From Hymenobacter monticola (lineage in GTDB: Bacteria; Bacteroidota; Bacteroidia; Cytophagales; Hymenobacteraceae), in the NCBI RefSeq assembly GCF_022811645.1, contig NZ_CP094536.1, positions 1 through 64,000 on the forward strand: a stretch of DNA of 64,000 nucleotides. The letters run 5' to 3'. Each line of letters opens with the position of its first letter. Within the stretch, counting starts at the first letter, position 1. Of this stretch, positions 1 through 8,822 are shown piece after piece. The notes beneath the pieces are model-generated. The model ran no database searches. It was not told the DNA's origin and saw only the letters and a list, made by a program, of their open reading frames with translations. The translations under genes were made by a program, and so were the position numbers.

Positions 1-338
1 CAGAACCCGCCCGGGTCCAGCGACACCACGGCGCCAAGCACCCCGCCGCGCCGGGCCAACTCCAGGACTAACCGGGCACCCATGGAGCTGCCCACCGCGT
101 CGATGCCCAGCAGGCCCTGCTCGGCCAGAAAGGCCGTCAGCGCATCGGCCAGCGTGCCGATGGTGTGCGGCCCCGCCAGCGGCGGCGACGCCCCGTGCCC
201 GGGCAAGTCCACGGCGATGACCTCGTGCTCGGCCGCCAGGGCGTCGAGAATCGTGCTCCAGGAGCGGCCGCTGCCGCCAATGCCGTGAACCAGGAGCAGG
301 GGCGGGCCGGAGCCCCGCCGGATGAAATGAAGTGCCAT
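1..338 (-). CDS. alpha/beta hydrolase, partial (C-terminus outside window)
   Basis: The minus strand reads from an ATG at 338 to the window edge without a stop. The start MALHFIRRGSGPPLLLVHG gives the HG oxyanion-hole motif of alpha/beta hydrolases. The sequence GSSMG further on is the nucleophile elbow (GxSxG). The overall pattern matches small esterases or proline-iminopeptidase-like hydrolases. The acid and histidine of the triad lie outside the window, so substrate cannot be suggested. It is transcribed in the same direction as the dehydrogenase upstream of it, about 85 bp away. Confidence 0.8.
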   Translation of the reverse strand, partial: MALHFIRRGSGPPLLLVHGIGGSGRSWSTILDALAAEHEVIAVDLPGHGASPPLAGPHTIGTLADALTAFLAEQGLLGIDAVGSSMGARLVLELARRGGVLGAVVSLDPGGF

Positions 339-422
339 AGCAAAAGAGAACAAGCTGCCCGGCCGCCACACGGGCCGCCAGGCTTTAACGTGAAGGGCCG
401 CCGAACGGCCTAAATCGGCTGG

Positions 423-1589
423 CTACGCGCCGGGCGTGAGCACCACCTTGGTGCAGTTATCCTTTTTGTGGCGGAAAATGTCGTAGCCGTGGGGGGCCTG
501 CGAGAGGGGCAGGCGGTGGGAGATGATGTCGTCGAGGCGCACGTCACCGTTGGCCACGTGTTGCAACAGCTTGTCGATGTGCTTGTGCGCGGGGGCCTGC
601 CCGCCCTGCATGATGATGCCCTTGTCGAAGAACTGGTGGATGGGAAAGTTGTCGAAGGGCGAGGAGTATACGCCCAGCACCGACACGAAGCCGCCACGGC
701 GCACGGCGCTCATGCAGGCCAGCAAGACCTTGTCGGAGCCTTTCTCCAGGTTCACAACGGCCTTGGCCCGGTCGAGCAGGCTGCGGTCGGGCTCGAAGCC
801 CACGGCTTCCACGCATACGTGCGCCCCGTAGCCGCCCGACATGCTGCGAATAGCGTCGACCACCTGCTGGTGGTCTTCCCACAAAATGCCCTCGGCGTTA
901 GCGGCTTTCTTGGCCAAATCCAGCCGGTACTGCTGGGTGTCGACTATAATAACGCGGCTGGCCCCGCGCAGCCAGGCCGACTTGGCGGCCATGATGCCCA
1001 CCGGACCGGAGCCGAAGATGGCCACGATTTCGCCGCCTTTCACATTAGCCCAGTCAATGCCGGAGTAGCCGGTGGGGAAAATGTCGGTCAGAAACAGCAC
1101 CTGCTCGTCGGTGAGGTTGTCGGGCACTTTGCGGGGCCCGAAATCGGCGTAGGGCACACGGGCGTACTCGGCCTGGCCACCGTCGTAGCCGCCGTACAAG
1201 TCGGTATAGCCGAACAGGGCACCGCCCTTCTCCGTGAGCAGGCCGCCTTCGGGGCCGTAGTGCTCGGGGTTGGAGTTTTCGCAGTGGCCGGGCAGGTCGT
1301 GGTTACAGAACAGGCAGTGCCCGCAGGCAATGGGGAAGGGTACCACTACCCGGTCACCGCGCTTGAGGTTGGTCACGCCCTTGCCCACTTCCTCCACGAT
1401 GCCCATGAACTCGTGGCCCAGGGTCATGGGGCGGGGCTGGGGGATGCTGCCGTTGTAGATGTGCAAATCAGAGCCGCAGATGGCCGTGCTCGTGACGCGG
1501 ATGATGGCGTCGCGGTCGTCCTGGATAGTGGGGTCATCGACCGTGTCAACGCGCACGTCGCGCATGCCGTGAATTCGGAGGGCTTTCAT
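423..1589 (-). CDS. zinc-dependent alcohol dehydrogenase, formaldehyde-dehydrogenase-like
   Basis: Medium-chain Zn dehydrogenase of 388 residues. The ATG at 1589 (MKALRIHGMRDV) is chosen because the 61 codons upstream in the same frame show no family similarity. Visible are the catalytic Zn site (C38, then GHE at 58-60), the four-Cys structural Zn site (C89, C92, C95, C103) and the Rossmann GSGPVG. The long insert after the structural Zn (NPEHYGPEGG to the TGYSGIDWA segment) is typical of glutathione-independent formaldehyde dehydrogenase and related enzymes. It should be cytosolic and NAD(P)-dependent. Substrate is not certain; detoxification of aldehydes is the best guess. Confidence 0.85.
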   Translation of the reverse strand: MKALRIHGMRDVRVDTVDDPTIQDDRDAIIRVTSTAICGSDLHIYNGSIPQPRPMTLGHEFMGIVEEVGKGVTNLKRGDRVVVPFPIACGHCLFCNHDLPGHCENSNPEHYGPEGGLLTEKGGALFGYTDLYGGYDGGQAEYARVPYADFGPRKVPDNLTDEQVLFLTDIFPTGYSGIDWANVKGGEIVAIFGSGPVGIMAAKSAWLRGASRVIIVDTQQYRLDLAKKAANAEGILWEDHQQVVDAIRSMSGGYGAHVCVEAVGFEPDRSLLDRAKAVVNLEKGSDKVLLACMSAVRRGGFVSVLGVYSSPFDNFPIHQFFDKGIIMQGGQAPAHKHIDKLLQHVANGDVRLDDIISHRLPLSQAPHGYDIFRHKKDNCTKVVLTPGA

Positions 1590-1671
1590 GGAAAAAGTGG
1601 GTTGAAGATGAGAAGTAAGGGCTGATGGGCAAGAGGCTGTTTGGGCAAGGTGAAGCTTGCCAGGGCACACT

Positions 1672-1704
1672 AAAAAAAGTCGGACCCTGCACGCAGGGCC
1701 GGAC
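1672..1704 (-). terminator. rho-independent terminator of the hydrolase gene
   Basis: On the minus strand a GC-rich hairpin (12-bp arms with two imperfect pairs, loop GTG, 1679-1704) is followed by seven T residues (complement of 1672-1678). It lies just past the stop of the hydrolase gene at 1726 and separates it from the dehydrogenase gene. Confidence 0.85.
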
Positions 1705-1725
1705 CTGGGGAGCAGCGCCGAGCCG

Positions 1726-2589
1726 TTAGCTGACTTGGCCGCCGCGCACCTGCGTGCTGGTGACAAAGTCAATCAGGTCGCGGTTGAGCTTGTCCTTCTC
1801 GGTGATGAACAGGCCGTGCGGGGCGTCGCTGTAGGCGATGTAGGTGGCGTGGGACAGGTGGTCCTTCATCCGGTCGCCGCTGTTTTTGATGGGCACCGTC
1901 TTGTCGTCTTCGCCATGAATCACCAGCGCGGGCACCCGGATGCCGGCCAAGTCCTGGCGGAAGTCCGTTTCGGCAAAGGCGTGGGCGCAGGCCACCGTGG
2001 CCTGGTGCGAGCCGAGCGAGGCCATGTTGAACGACCAGTCCAGCACAGCCTGGCTGACGGGCTTGCTCAGCGCCCCTTCGCCGTAGAACTGCTTGCCGAA
2101 GGTCTGTAGGAAGTCGAACCGGTCCTTGGCCAGGTTCTGCTGGATGTCGTCGAAGGTGGACTTGTCCACGCCGTCGGGGTTGTCTTCGGTTTTAAGCAGG
2201 TAGGGCGTCACCGAGGAAACGAACACGACCTTGGCCACGCGGGCTCCGCCGTGGCGGCTCATGTAGCGGGCCACCTCGCCGCCGCCCATGGAAAAGCCCA
2301 CCAGCGTCACGTTCTGCAGGTTCAGCGTGTCGAGCACGGCCTTGAGGTCATCGGCGAACGTGTCGTAGTCGTAGCCCTCGAAGGGCTGGGAGGAGTTGCC
2401 GAAGCCGCGGCGGGTGTAGGCAATGGCGCGAATGCCGTGCTTGGGCAGCTCGCCCAGTTGGTAAGCCCAGGCCTCGTGGCTCTGGGGCCAGCCGTGGATA
2501 AGTACCACCGGGGCGCCCTGGCCCTGGTCGGTGTAGTGCAGCTTGATGTCTTCGCCGTTGGCGTCCTGGCCGACTTTGATGTAGCTCAT
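1726..2589 (-). CDS. alpha/beta hydrolase, non-heme chloroperoxidase-like
   Basis: Protein of 287 residues with a complete alpha/beta-hydrolase pattern: HGWPQ at 32-36 (oxyanion hole), GFSMGG with the nucleophile Ser at about residue 100, and a late DAPHGLF carrying the catalytic His. The conserved YTRRGFG and HGEDDKTVP stretches are those of cofactor-free haloperoxidases/arylesterases. No signal peptide is seen, so it is probably cytosolic. It has its own terminator downstream and a long hairpin upstream, suggesting a single-gene unit. Physiological substrate unknown. Confidence 0.85.
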   Translation of the reverse strand: MSYIKVGQDANGEDIKLHYTDQGQGAPVVLIHGWPQSHEAWAYQLGELPKHGIRAIAYTRRGFGNSSQPFEGYDYDTFADDLKAVLDTLNLQNVTLVGFSMGGGEVARYMSRHGGARVAKVVFVSSVTPYLLKTEDNPDGVDKSTFDDIQQNLAKDRFDFLQTFGKQFYGEGALSKPVSQAVLDWSFNMASLGSHQATVACAHAFAETDFRQDLAGIRVPALVIHGEDDKTVPIKNSGDRMKDHLSHATYIAYSDAPHGLFITEKDKLNRDLIDFVTSTQVRGGQVS

Positions 2590-2635
2590 GCGGGAAAGAG
2601 GTTGTAAAGGTGAACGAAAGAATATAGGTACCTAC

Positions 2636-2666
2636 GTCGGGCGTAAACCCCTAGTTTACGCCCGAC
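2636..2666. terminator. perfect 13-bp inverted repeat, probable terminator
   Basis: Arms GTCGGGCGTAAAC and GTTTACGCCCGAC are perfectly complementary around a CCCTA loop. The element sits 34 bp past the end of the esterase gene (2700) and 47 bp before the start of the next gene (2589), both on the minus strand. There is no T-run, so it could also be an operator of the downstream hydrolase. Confidence 0.55.
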
Positions 2667-2699
2667 AATATCTTGTTAGTGAGGCGCCAGCAGCGGGGC

Positions 2700-3848
2700 T
2701 TACTGGAAAGCGGCCTTGAGTCGCGACGCTGCGAAGTCCAGGGCCTCGGTAGCCTTGGGCACCACGTCGTGGGTGCCAAAAAACTCGTGGGTGGTGCCGG
2801 TGTAGAGCATGTATTGGTTGGCCACGCCCACCTGCGTGAGCTTATCCGAGAGTTGCTTGCCTTCGGTTTGCAGCGGGTCGATTTCGGCGGCTACGATGGT
2901 GGTGGCTGGCAGGCCGCGCAGGTCGGCCACGTCCGTCAGCGAAATGAGCCGGTCGTCGCCGTCGGCCATGGTGCGGAAATAGTTCGCGGTGAAGTACTGC
3001 ACGTTGGGCCGGTTCAGGGGCTGGGCGTTGGCGTACTGGTTGTAGGAAGCCGTATTCAGGTCGTTGTTGGCCACTGGGTACACCGAGAGAATGTGCGTGG
3101 GCAAGGTGAGGGTGCGCTCCTTCGCCAGCAAAGCCACGGCCACGGCCATGTTGCCGCCGGCCGATTCGCCGGCCGTGGCCACCTTGGCCGGGTTCCCGCC
3201 GAAGGAAGCGGCGTTGTCACGGGCCCATTTGTAGGCAGCATAGGCATCCTCGTGGGCGGCGGGGAACTTGGCTTCGGGCGAGAGGCGGTAGTCCACGTTC
3301 ACCACGATGGCGCCGGTTTTCTCGGCCAGGGCCTTGGCCGACGGCTCGTACACGTCCAGCAAGCCAATCACCCAGCCCCCGCCGTGGTAGTACACGATGA
3401 CCGGAAACGGGCCGGTGCCGCTGGTAGGCGTGTAGAGGCGCACCAGAATGCCATCGGGGGCGGACTGGGGCGTGTATGCGCCGGGAATTAGGCGCTGCGT
3501 GGTAGTCACGGCCGCGGCCTTGGGCGAGCGGTTGTTCTTTTTCAGCAAGTCCCGCACCGCGTCGGTCACGGACGGGGCCATGCGCGCCTGCCGGGGCGTG
3601 AGCGTGGGCAGCGGCGGCGTGCTATAGCTCACGAACTGCTCGATGACGGCGCGCATCTGCGCGTCCATGGCCTCGCCGAAGGGCACGGTGGGGGTGCCGG
3701 TGGGCTGAATCAGGCCGGGCGCGGGCTCGTCGTTGTCGTCGTTGTTGCAGGCGGGCAGCGTGGCGCCGAGCAGCAGCAGGCAGATGCCCAGGCGGCCCCA
3801 GCGGGTGGCCGGGTGCCAGAGGCGTAGAGAAGAGGGATGTTTCATCAC
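2700..3848 (-). CDS. lipoprotein esterase/lipase of the HSL (GDXG) family
   Basis: Protein of 382 residues. The N-terminus has a hydrophobic segment ending in a lipobox (LPAC, C34) followed by an Asn/Asp-rich linker, so it is a predicted lipoprotein exported across the inner membrane. The catalytic domain has HGGGW at 155-159 (oxyanion hole) and GESAGG with Ser229 as nucleophile, both hallmarks of the hormone-sensitive-lipase family. A late HEFFG supplies the likely catalytic His. Expected to hydrolyse short acyl esters in the envelope. No operon partner; the sigma-factor gene lies upstream on the same strand. Confidence 0.88.
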   Translation of the reverse strand: MMKHPSSLRLWHPATRWGRLGICLLLLGATLPACNNDDNDEPAPGLIQPTGTPTVPFGEAMDAQMRAVIEQFVSYSTPPLPTLTPRQARMAPSVTDAVRDLLKKNNRSPKAAAVTTTQRLIPGAYTPQSAPDGILVRLYTPTSGTGPFPVIVYYHGGGWVIGLLDVYEPSAKALAEKTGAIVVNVDYRLSPEAKFPAAHEDAYAAYKWARDNAASFGGNPAKVATAGESAGGNMAVAVALLAKERTLTLPTHILSVYPVANNDLNTASYNQYANAQPLNRPNVQYFTANYFRTMADGDDRLISLTDVADLRGLPATTIVAAEIDPLQTEGKQLSDKLTQVGVANQYMLYTGTTHEFFGTHDVVPKATEALDFAASRLKAAFQ

Positions 3849-3892
3849 GGGTTGTGGGTAGGTAACTAATTAAGAATAAGCAGCAAAGGGGT

Positions 3893-4441
3893 TCAGGCCG
3901 CCTGCAGCCGCTTCACGAGAAGCTTCAGCCCCTGCCGCGCACGGGTCTTGACCGTGCCCAGCGGCAAACCCAGCTCCTCGGCGACTTCCTCCTGCGTGCA
4001 GCCCCCGAAATAGAGCAGGTCGAGCACGCACTGGTAGTGCGGGCGCAGCTGTCCGGGCCAGTCAGCCACGCCGATGTGCTCGGGCCGGAAACCCGGGGCG
4101 CTCAGCAGGTGCGCTTCCAGGCTTTCGTGCAGGGAATCGGTGCGCTGGCTGCGGCCGCGCTGCACGCGCACGTGGTCGATGGCGGCGTGCTTGCACACGT
4201 TCAGGGCCCAGGTGTAGAGGCGGCCCCGGGCGGGGTTGTACTGCGCGAAGGCAAACCAGATTTTAATCATGCTCTCCTGCAACACGTCTTCGGCCGCCGC
4301 CTGGTGCCGTACCAGGCGGTGAATGACGTGGAACAGGCTCAGCGCGTACCGGTCGTAGAACAGGGCCATGGCCGCTTCGTCGCGGCCGCGCAGGCGCTGG
4401 ACCAGGTCCTGCTCCGTGTCAGCATAAGTAGAAGTTGGCAT
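3893..4441 (-). CDS. ECF-type RNA polymerase sigma factor
   Basis: A sigma-70 family protein of 182 residues with region 2 (ALFYDRYA, then EDVLQESMIKIW) and region 4 (YFGGCTQEEVAEELGLPLGTVKTRARQGL, the helix-turn-helix) and no regions 1 or 3, as in ECF sigma factors. The ATG at 4441 is preferred over a TTG two codons upstream. No anti-sigma factor gene follows. The next gene on the strand encodes an envelope esterase 45 bp away, which could be a target or co-transcribed; that is inference. Confidence 0.88.
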   Translation of the reverse strand: MPTSTYADTEQDLVQRLRGRDEAAMALFYDRYALSLFHVIHRLVRHQAAAEDVLQESMIKIWFAFAQYNPARGRLYTWALNVCKHAAIDHVRVQRGRSQRTDSLHESLEAHLLSAPGFRPEHIGVADWPGQLRPHYQCVLDLLYFGGCTQEEVAEELGLPLGTVKTRARQGLKLLVKRLQAA

Positions 4442-4634
4442 GCGCAAAACGGTAGTGGCAAACGGGTAAGGCCACTACCGGCTGTTTCCCTTCGCCTGGG
4501 TTGAGTCGCGGCCGTTTGGCCCGGACATGCCCGTGCATACGCCGGATGGGCCGGCGCGTGGGCTGTTGTGGGACGAATAGGACTATTTGCGGGGTGAATG
4601 GTACGCCCTTCGCTCGCGAAAAGCTTCACTCAGC

Positions 4635-5369
4635 TTAGAGCGCAAACCCCTTCAGAAAGCGCTGGATGTTCTCGGCGTAGCCGCGCGAGGAAGTCAGGTG
4701 GGTGCCGTCGTGCAGGGTCAGCAAGTACTCGCCGCGGGTCCAGGGACGCAGGTCCTTGAGGTAGCGCGTGTTGACAACCAGCGAGCGGTGCACGCGCAGA
4801 AAGCTGTTGGGGTCGAGGCGGCTTTCGAGTTGGCCGAGCGTGGCGCGCAACTGGTGCTGCCGCCCGTCGGCGTGCAGGGTGACGTAGTTGCCGCTGGCTT
4901 CCAGGTACTGCACCTGCTCGGCCGCCACGAAGTAGTAGTGCCCGGGCTGCTTGACAAGCAGCTGCTCGGCCGGCGGCGCGGGATGTGGCCGGCGCTGGGC
5001 TAGCAGGCGCCGTAGGTGGGCCAGGCACTCGTGGAACCGCTCCTCGTCCAGAGGCTTGAGCAGGTAGTCCACGGCGTGGGTTTCGAAGGCCTGCAGGGTG
5101 TACTGGTCGTAGGCCGTCACGAACACAACCAGCGGCCAGGGCCCGTCGCCCTCCAGCTGGCGCAGCACCTGCACTCCGCTCAGGTCGGGCATCTGCACAT
5201 CCAGGAACACCACGTCCACGGCCGGGCCCTGCTGCAGGGCGGCCAGTGCTTCCGCGCCGTTGCGGCACTCCCCGCGTACGGCAAAGTCGGTCGTCTCGCC
5301 CAGCAGCTGGGCCAGGCGCCGGCGGGCCAGGGGTTCATCGTCAACGAGCAGGGCACGGAAGGGTTCCAA
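4635..5369 (-). CDS. LytTR-family response regulator
   Basis: A two-domain regulator of 244 residues. The N-terminal receiver domain has the acidic pocket (VDDEP, residues 9-13) and phospho-acceptor Asp57 (VVFLDVQMPD). The C-terminal LytTR DNA-binding domain (about 140-244) includes YLEASGNYVTLH and FLRVHRSLVVN. The only start in frame is a TTG at 5369. It starts 17 bp after the kinase gene ends, so the two form an operon. Such pairs in Bacteroidota control envelope or quorum-like functions; the target here is unknown. Confidence 0.9.
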   Translation of the reverse strand: MEPFRALLVDDEPLARRRLAQLLGETTDFAVRGECRNGAEALAALQQGPAVDVVFLDVQMPDLSGVQVLRQLEGDGPWPLVVFVTAYDQYTLQAFETHAVDYLLKPLDEERFHECLAHLRRLLAQRRPHPAPPAEQLLVKQPGHYYFVAAEQVQYLEASGNYVTLHADGRQHQLRATLGQLESRLDPNSFLRVHRSLVVNTRYLKDLRPWTRGEYLLTLHDGTHLTSSRGYAENIQRFLKGFAL

Positions 5370-5386
5370 AGGCGAAGCGGGTAAGG

Positions 5387-6469
5387 TTAGGCAGTAGTAA
5401 TGAAGGGCAAATCCAGCCAGACGGTGAAGCCCTGGCCCGCAGACGTGTCGATGCGCAGGCTGGCCCCGGCTCCGTGCAGGGCGCGCAGCCGGTCCTCGGT
5501 GTTGCGCAGGCCGATACCCCAGGCGCCGTCAAAGCCGGGTGCGCCCGGCCCATCGTCGTACACGCCCAGCTGCAGCCGCTCGCCTTGCCGCGTCGCCCGC
5601 AGGCACACGGTGCCGCCGTCGGGGTTGCGGGCAATGCCGTGGCGCACGGCGTTTTCCACCAGCGGCTGCAGCAGCAGGCTCGGCACCAGCGCGGGGCGGG
5701 TTTCCTGGTCCACCTCGTAGCAGAGCGTGAGCCGGTCGCTGAAGCGAATCTGTTCGATTTCCAGGTACAGGGCCGTGAACTGCAGTTCCTGCTCCAGGGT
5801 GACCTGCTGGGCGTCGGAGTGGTCGAGCACCACGCGCAGGAACTGGCCCAGCTTGCCCATCATCCGCTGCCCGGCCTTGGCGTCGTCGCCGGTCAGGGCG
5901 GCAATGGCGTTGAGGGCGTTGAAGAGAAAGTGGGGCTTGAGCTGCATCTTCAGCGCCTGCAGCTGGGCCTGCACCAGCTGGGTTTCCAGGCGGGCCGCTT
6001 CCAGGCTGCGGTTGCGGTACCGGTCGGAGTACTCCAGGGCGTAGGCCGCCAGCAGCAGCATCCAGTACATGGGCACCCACACGTTGAGCGAGGCCACGAT
6101 GGCGGTCCAGCTCACCTCTGTGCCGGGCACGGCCAGCAGCCGCAGCATCAGCACATACACGGCCCGGTAGCCCACCGTCAGCGCGACCCCGGCCGCGACG
6201 TGCACCAGGAGCTTGACCAGTAAGCCGCGGCGGCCAGCGGTCAGGTCGAAGCGGGACGCCAGGGCAAACACCACCGGCGTGAGCAGCGCCCAGAGCAGGC
6301 TGTGCAGCAAGGGGCTCAGCACCACGGTGCGCCAGTGCACGGCCGCGCCCCGGCTAACCGCCTGGCCGTAGACAAGCCCCATCATGAACAAGGCAAACAA
6401 CAGCCAGGCCAGCGCGATGCGTCCCCATTTCATGCGTTCCAGGTGCAGCATAACCGACAGGTGAGGCAA
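5387..6469 (-). CDS. LytS-type sensor histidine kinase
   Basis: Protein of up to 360 residues with four predicted transmembrane helices in the first half (for example IALAWLLFALFMMGLVYG and VLSPLLHSLLWALLTPVVFALA). The His_kinase motif LKPHFLFNALNAI holds the phosphorylated His. The HATPase domain has LVENAVRHGI (N box) and GIGLRNTEDRLRALHG (G box). Alternative ATG starts lie at 6451 and 6433; 6433 puts the start closest to the first helix. It is upstream of and co-directional with its LytTR partner. Confidence 0.9.
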   Translation of the reverse strand: MPHLSVMLHLERMKWGRIALAWLLFALFMMGLVYGQAVSRGAAVHWRTVVLSPLLHSLLWALLTPVVFALASRFDLTAGRRGLLVKLLVHVAAGVALTVGYRAVYVLMLRLLAVPGTEVSWTAIVASLNVWVPMYWMLLLAAYALEYSDRYRNRSLEAARLETQLVQAQLQALKMQLKPHFLFNALNAIAALTGDDAKAGQRMMGKLGQFLRVVLDHSDAQQVTLEQELQFTALYLEIEQIRFSDRLTLCYEVDQETRPALVPSLLLQPLVENAVRHGIARNPDGGTVCLRATRQGERLQLGVYDDGPGAPGFDGAWGIGLRNTEDRLRALHGAGASLRIDTSAGQGFTVWLDLPFITTA

Positions 6470-6591
6470 CTCGGAGTTGCCAAAAGGTGAATCAACGGCC
6501 CGCCCCCGGCCAGGGTTGGCCAGCCCGGGGGCACGCGGCAGGCAGCGCCCCCGGTTGGCTTCCGGTCTGCTACTGCCCTGACGGCGCGAGC

Positions 6592-7698
6592 TTAGTCCGG
6601 CAGCTCATTGATGTCGCGGGGCTCCAGGCGGGGCTGGGCGTTCATGCGGTGGCGGTAGGCCGTGGAGGTTTCGTAGGCCTGGATGCGGGCCCGGTTGATG
6701 GAGCCCAGCGGCAGGTGCTCGGGCAGGCAGTGAAACGGATTAAACGAGAGCACATCATCGGCAAAGGCCCGGCGGGCTGGGCTGAAGGCCTCCTGGGCCG
6801 GAATAACGATTTTGCCCAGGGGCTGATAGGGGCTCTGGTCCTGGGGCCAGTCCACGGCGGCGTCTTCCACGGGCATGGCCTGCAGGTCGGTACAAAGTTG
6901 GGCGCGCAGCTCGTACTCGGCGCCCTGGGCGCGGAAGAAGTCCACCACCAGGTCGCGCCAGCCGGCTTGGTCGGTAATTTTCACCTGCTCGCCGGCCAGC
7001 GCCTGCACGTTGGCTGAGAGCGGGGCCACGCTGATTTTAGAGACGTAGTCGCCGAAGCGGATGGCGCCGAGCGTGGTGAAGGTTTCGCCCAGGATGTGGT
7101 TGTGCGGGTGGGGCGGCACCACCAGCGGAATTTCCTTCTTGATGCCCACGGCGTCGAGAGCTTGATTTACCAACGTGCCGGCCTCGGTCAGGAGCGTAGT
7201 GACCACCTCTGGAGCATGGATAAACACCTTTTCCTGGCGCAGCTGCATGTCGTGGTAGCTCTTGATGTCGCCGGTCGGAATGATGGTGTCGTTGACCAGC
7301 AGGAAGTCCTGGGTGACTTCGTCGGTCTGGTCGGGCAGGAACTTCCTGCCTTCCACCCCGATGATTTTCACGGCCATGCCCTTTACCGCCGATTGGGTAT
7401 CGGAGTCGATGGAGCCGGGGGCCGAAGACAAGCGGATAATGACCGGGTACACTCGGGGCTGCCGGAACATGCCCTGGGCCAGGTGCGCGGGCAGGTTGGG
7501 GTAGACGTGCAGTTCGCCGCGCAGAATCCCGTGGCTTTTGGCGTGGGCGTCGCGGATGGCGTGGCGGTGCTTCTCAAACATGAAGCGGTTGACCCGGGCC
7601 ATCGACTCGACGGTTTCGTCGATAAGCTGCTGCTCGTTGGGTTGAATTTCTTCCACTCCGGAATCGAAGCGGACGTAGGCGGTAGTGGGAAGGGACAT
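6592..7698 (-). CDS. catalase-family (SrpA-like) heme protein
   Basis: Protein of 368 residues related to the catalase superfamily but shorter than classical catalases. Catalase-like segments are HGILRGELHVYPNLPAHLAQGMF, split around the distal His, a RLSSAPGS stretch, and GMAVKIIGVEG with QDFLLVND. The C-terminus has the conserved AFNPFHCLP-type segment (here LSFNPFHCLPEHLPLGS). No signal peptide is visible. Family members may have peroxidase or catalase activity, but activity cannot be assumed. A second fragment of this C-terminal motif lies immediately upstream (7877-8329). Confidence 0.82.
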   Translation of the reverse strand: MSLPTTAYVRFDSGVEEIQPNEQQLIDETVESMARVNRFMFEKHRHAIRDAHAKSHGILRGELHVYPNLPAHLAQGMFRQPRVYPVIIRLSSAPGSIDSDTQSAVKGMAVKIIGVEGRKFLPDQTDEVTQDFLLVNDTIIPTGDIKSYHDMQLRQEKVFIHAPEVVTTLLTEAGTLVNQALDAVGIKKEIPLVVPPHPHNHILGETFTTLGAIRFGDYVSKISVAPLSANVQALAGEQVKITDQAGWRDLVVDFFRAQGAEYELRAQLCTDLQAMPVEDAAVDWPQDQSPYQPLGKIVIPAQEAFSPARRAFADDVLSFNPFHCLPEHLPLGSINRARIQAYETSTAYRHRMNAQPRLEPRDINELPD

Positions 7699-7876
7699 AA
7701 ACTGGGGGTTAAGTGGCTATGTCTTACCATACGCGCAGTATTGCCGTTTGGGATTGCTGCCCTGCTAAAGTGTGGGAGAGAGTTTACTTCATGGGTTCAC
7801 CACTCCAACTCTTGCGTAGCTTGTTTGCTCACCTGGCTCTGATGAGCGGCCTGCTGCCGCTGCCGTGCTCCAGCAC

Positions 7877-8329
7877 CTAGTTGCCACGTTGCTGGGCCAC
7901 GGCGTCCAGCGCCTGGCTCACCTGGGCTATTTCGGGCTGGTCGGTGCGGTACGATACCTTCATTTCGGAGTGGCGCACGCCTTGCTCGTCGACGGTGCTC
8001 TGCAGCTCGCCAGCTTTGGCGCCGCTGGCAGTGATGGCCGCTTGCACGGCATCCGCCTGGCCCCGCTCACCCGCGGCGGTAACTGGCTCGTCCACCCGGA
8101 TAATTACCTGCTTCTCGCTGCCGGGGCGGCCGGCGCTGACTTCTTCCTTTGCGGCCATGTCCAGGCTACGGTCCCAGTTCTGAGGCTGAATGGCTGCGGC
8201 TTCGGCAGCTAGCTGACGGGCGCTGCGGACAACATCGGGCAAGCAGTGAAACGAGTTGAATGGAAGTATGGCGTCGGCGAAGGCGCGGTGGGTGGGGTTG
8301 AATGCACTGAGATAAATGTCGGCTCCCAT
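7877..8329 (-). pseudogene. fragment with catalase-family C-terminal motif
   Basis: The 150-residue reading frame begins with a piece closely resembling the C-terminal part of the neighbouring catalase-family protein (NPTHRAFADAILPFNSFHCLP here; SPARRAFADDVLSFNPFHCLP there). It then continues into an unrelated Ala/Gln-rich tail with VIIRVDEPV and KVSYRTDQPE. All upstream catalase sequence is missing. It may be the remnant of a second catalase-family gene or of a longer fusion, cut at its 5' side near the partition operon. It could still be translated from the ATG at 8329, so it may instead be a small hypothetical protein. Confidence 0.5.
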
Positions 8330-8339
8330 AGCCCCTCCC

Positions 8340-8822
8340 CTACTTGCCTTTAGCGGGCGGTCCGTGCTGCAAATAGTAGTTTACCGCTTCATCCACCAGC
8401 TCCTTCAAGTACACTCGGCGGCTGTGCAACATCAACTCCTCGTGGATGTAGGCCAGCGCAGCTCGTTGCGTTTCCCCTTCCAAGCGAATCAGCGACGGCT
8501 GCAGCCCGGACGGAGCCGCTTCGGCGGCTGGTGATTCTGCTTTGGGCGGTCGGCCCCGGCCCCGCTTTACTGCCTGCGTTGCGGGAGCAGTTGGCTTAGG
8601 AGTTGCTACTGCTGCAGCAACAGGCGCTGGAGCAGCAGCCTCTACTACTGGCGGAGCTATTGGGGCTGTTTCGGGTAACGGTACGGGCGCAAGCTCAGGA
8701 TGCGGTGCAACTGCGGTAGTGGGCTCCGGGGCGGCTGGTGCGGCCGGCATATGGCCCGGCTGCCCGCGCAGCATGGACATCTTCTCGTCCGTGGAGATTT
8801 TCAAGCGTTGAATCTTGGCCAT
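8340..8822 (-). CDS. partition-operon second gene (ParB-like small protein)
   Basis: Protein of 160 residues whose ATG overlaps the parA stop codon (TAATG), so the two are translationally coupled. It has an N-terminal basic segment, a low-complexity Pro/Ala-rich linker (about 25-90), a GRGRPPK AT-hook-like motif and a C-terminal helical segment (LAYIHEELMLHSRRVYLKEL) that could be a ribbon-helix-helix-like DNA-binding or dimerization unit. It is not a classical ParB. Position and AT-hook argue for the centromere-binding partner of ParA. Confidence 0.65.
   Translation of the reverse strand: MAKIQRLKISTDEKMSMLRGQPGHMPAAPAAPEPTTAVAPHPELAPVPLPETAPIAPPVVEAAAPAPVAAAVATPKPTAPATQAVKRGRGRPPKAESPAAEAAPSGLQPSLIRLEGETQRAALAYIHEELMLHSRRVYLKELVDEAVNYYLQHGPPAKGK

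Noticed and set aside
468..1625. Plus-strand open frame of 385 codons opposite the alcohol dehydrogenase
   Set aside because: Antisense of a well-conserved Zn dehydrogenase; no recognisable family.
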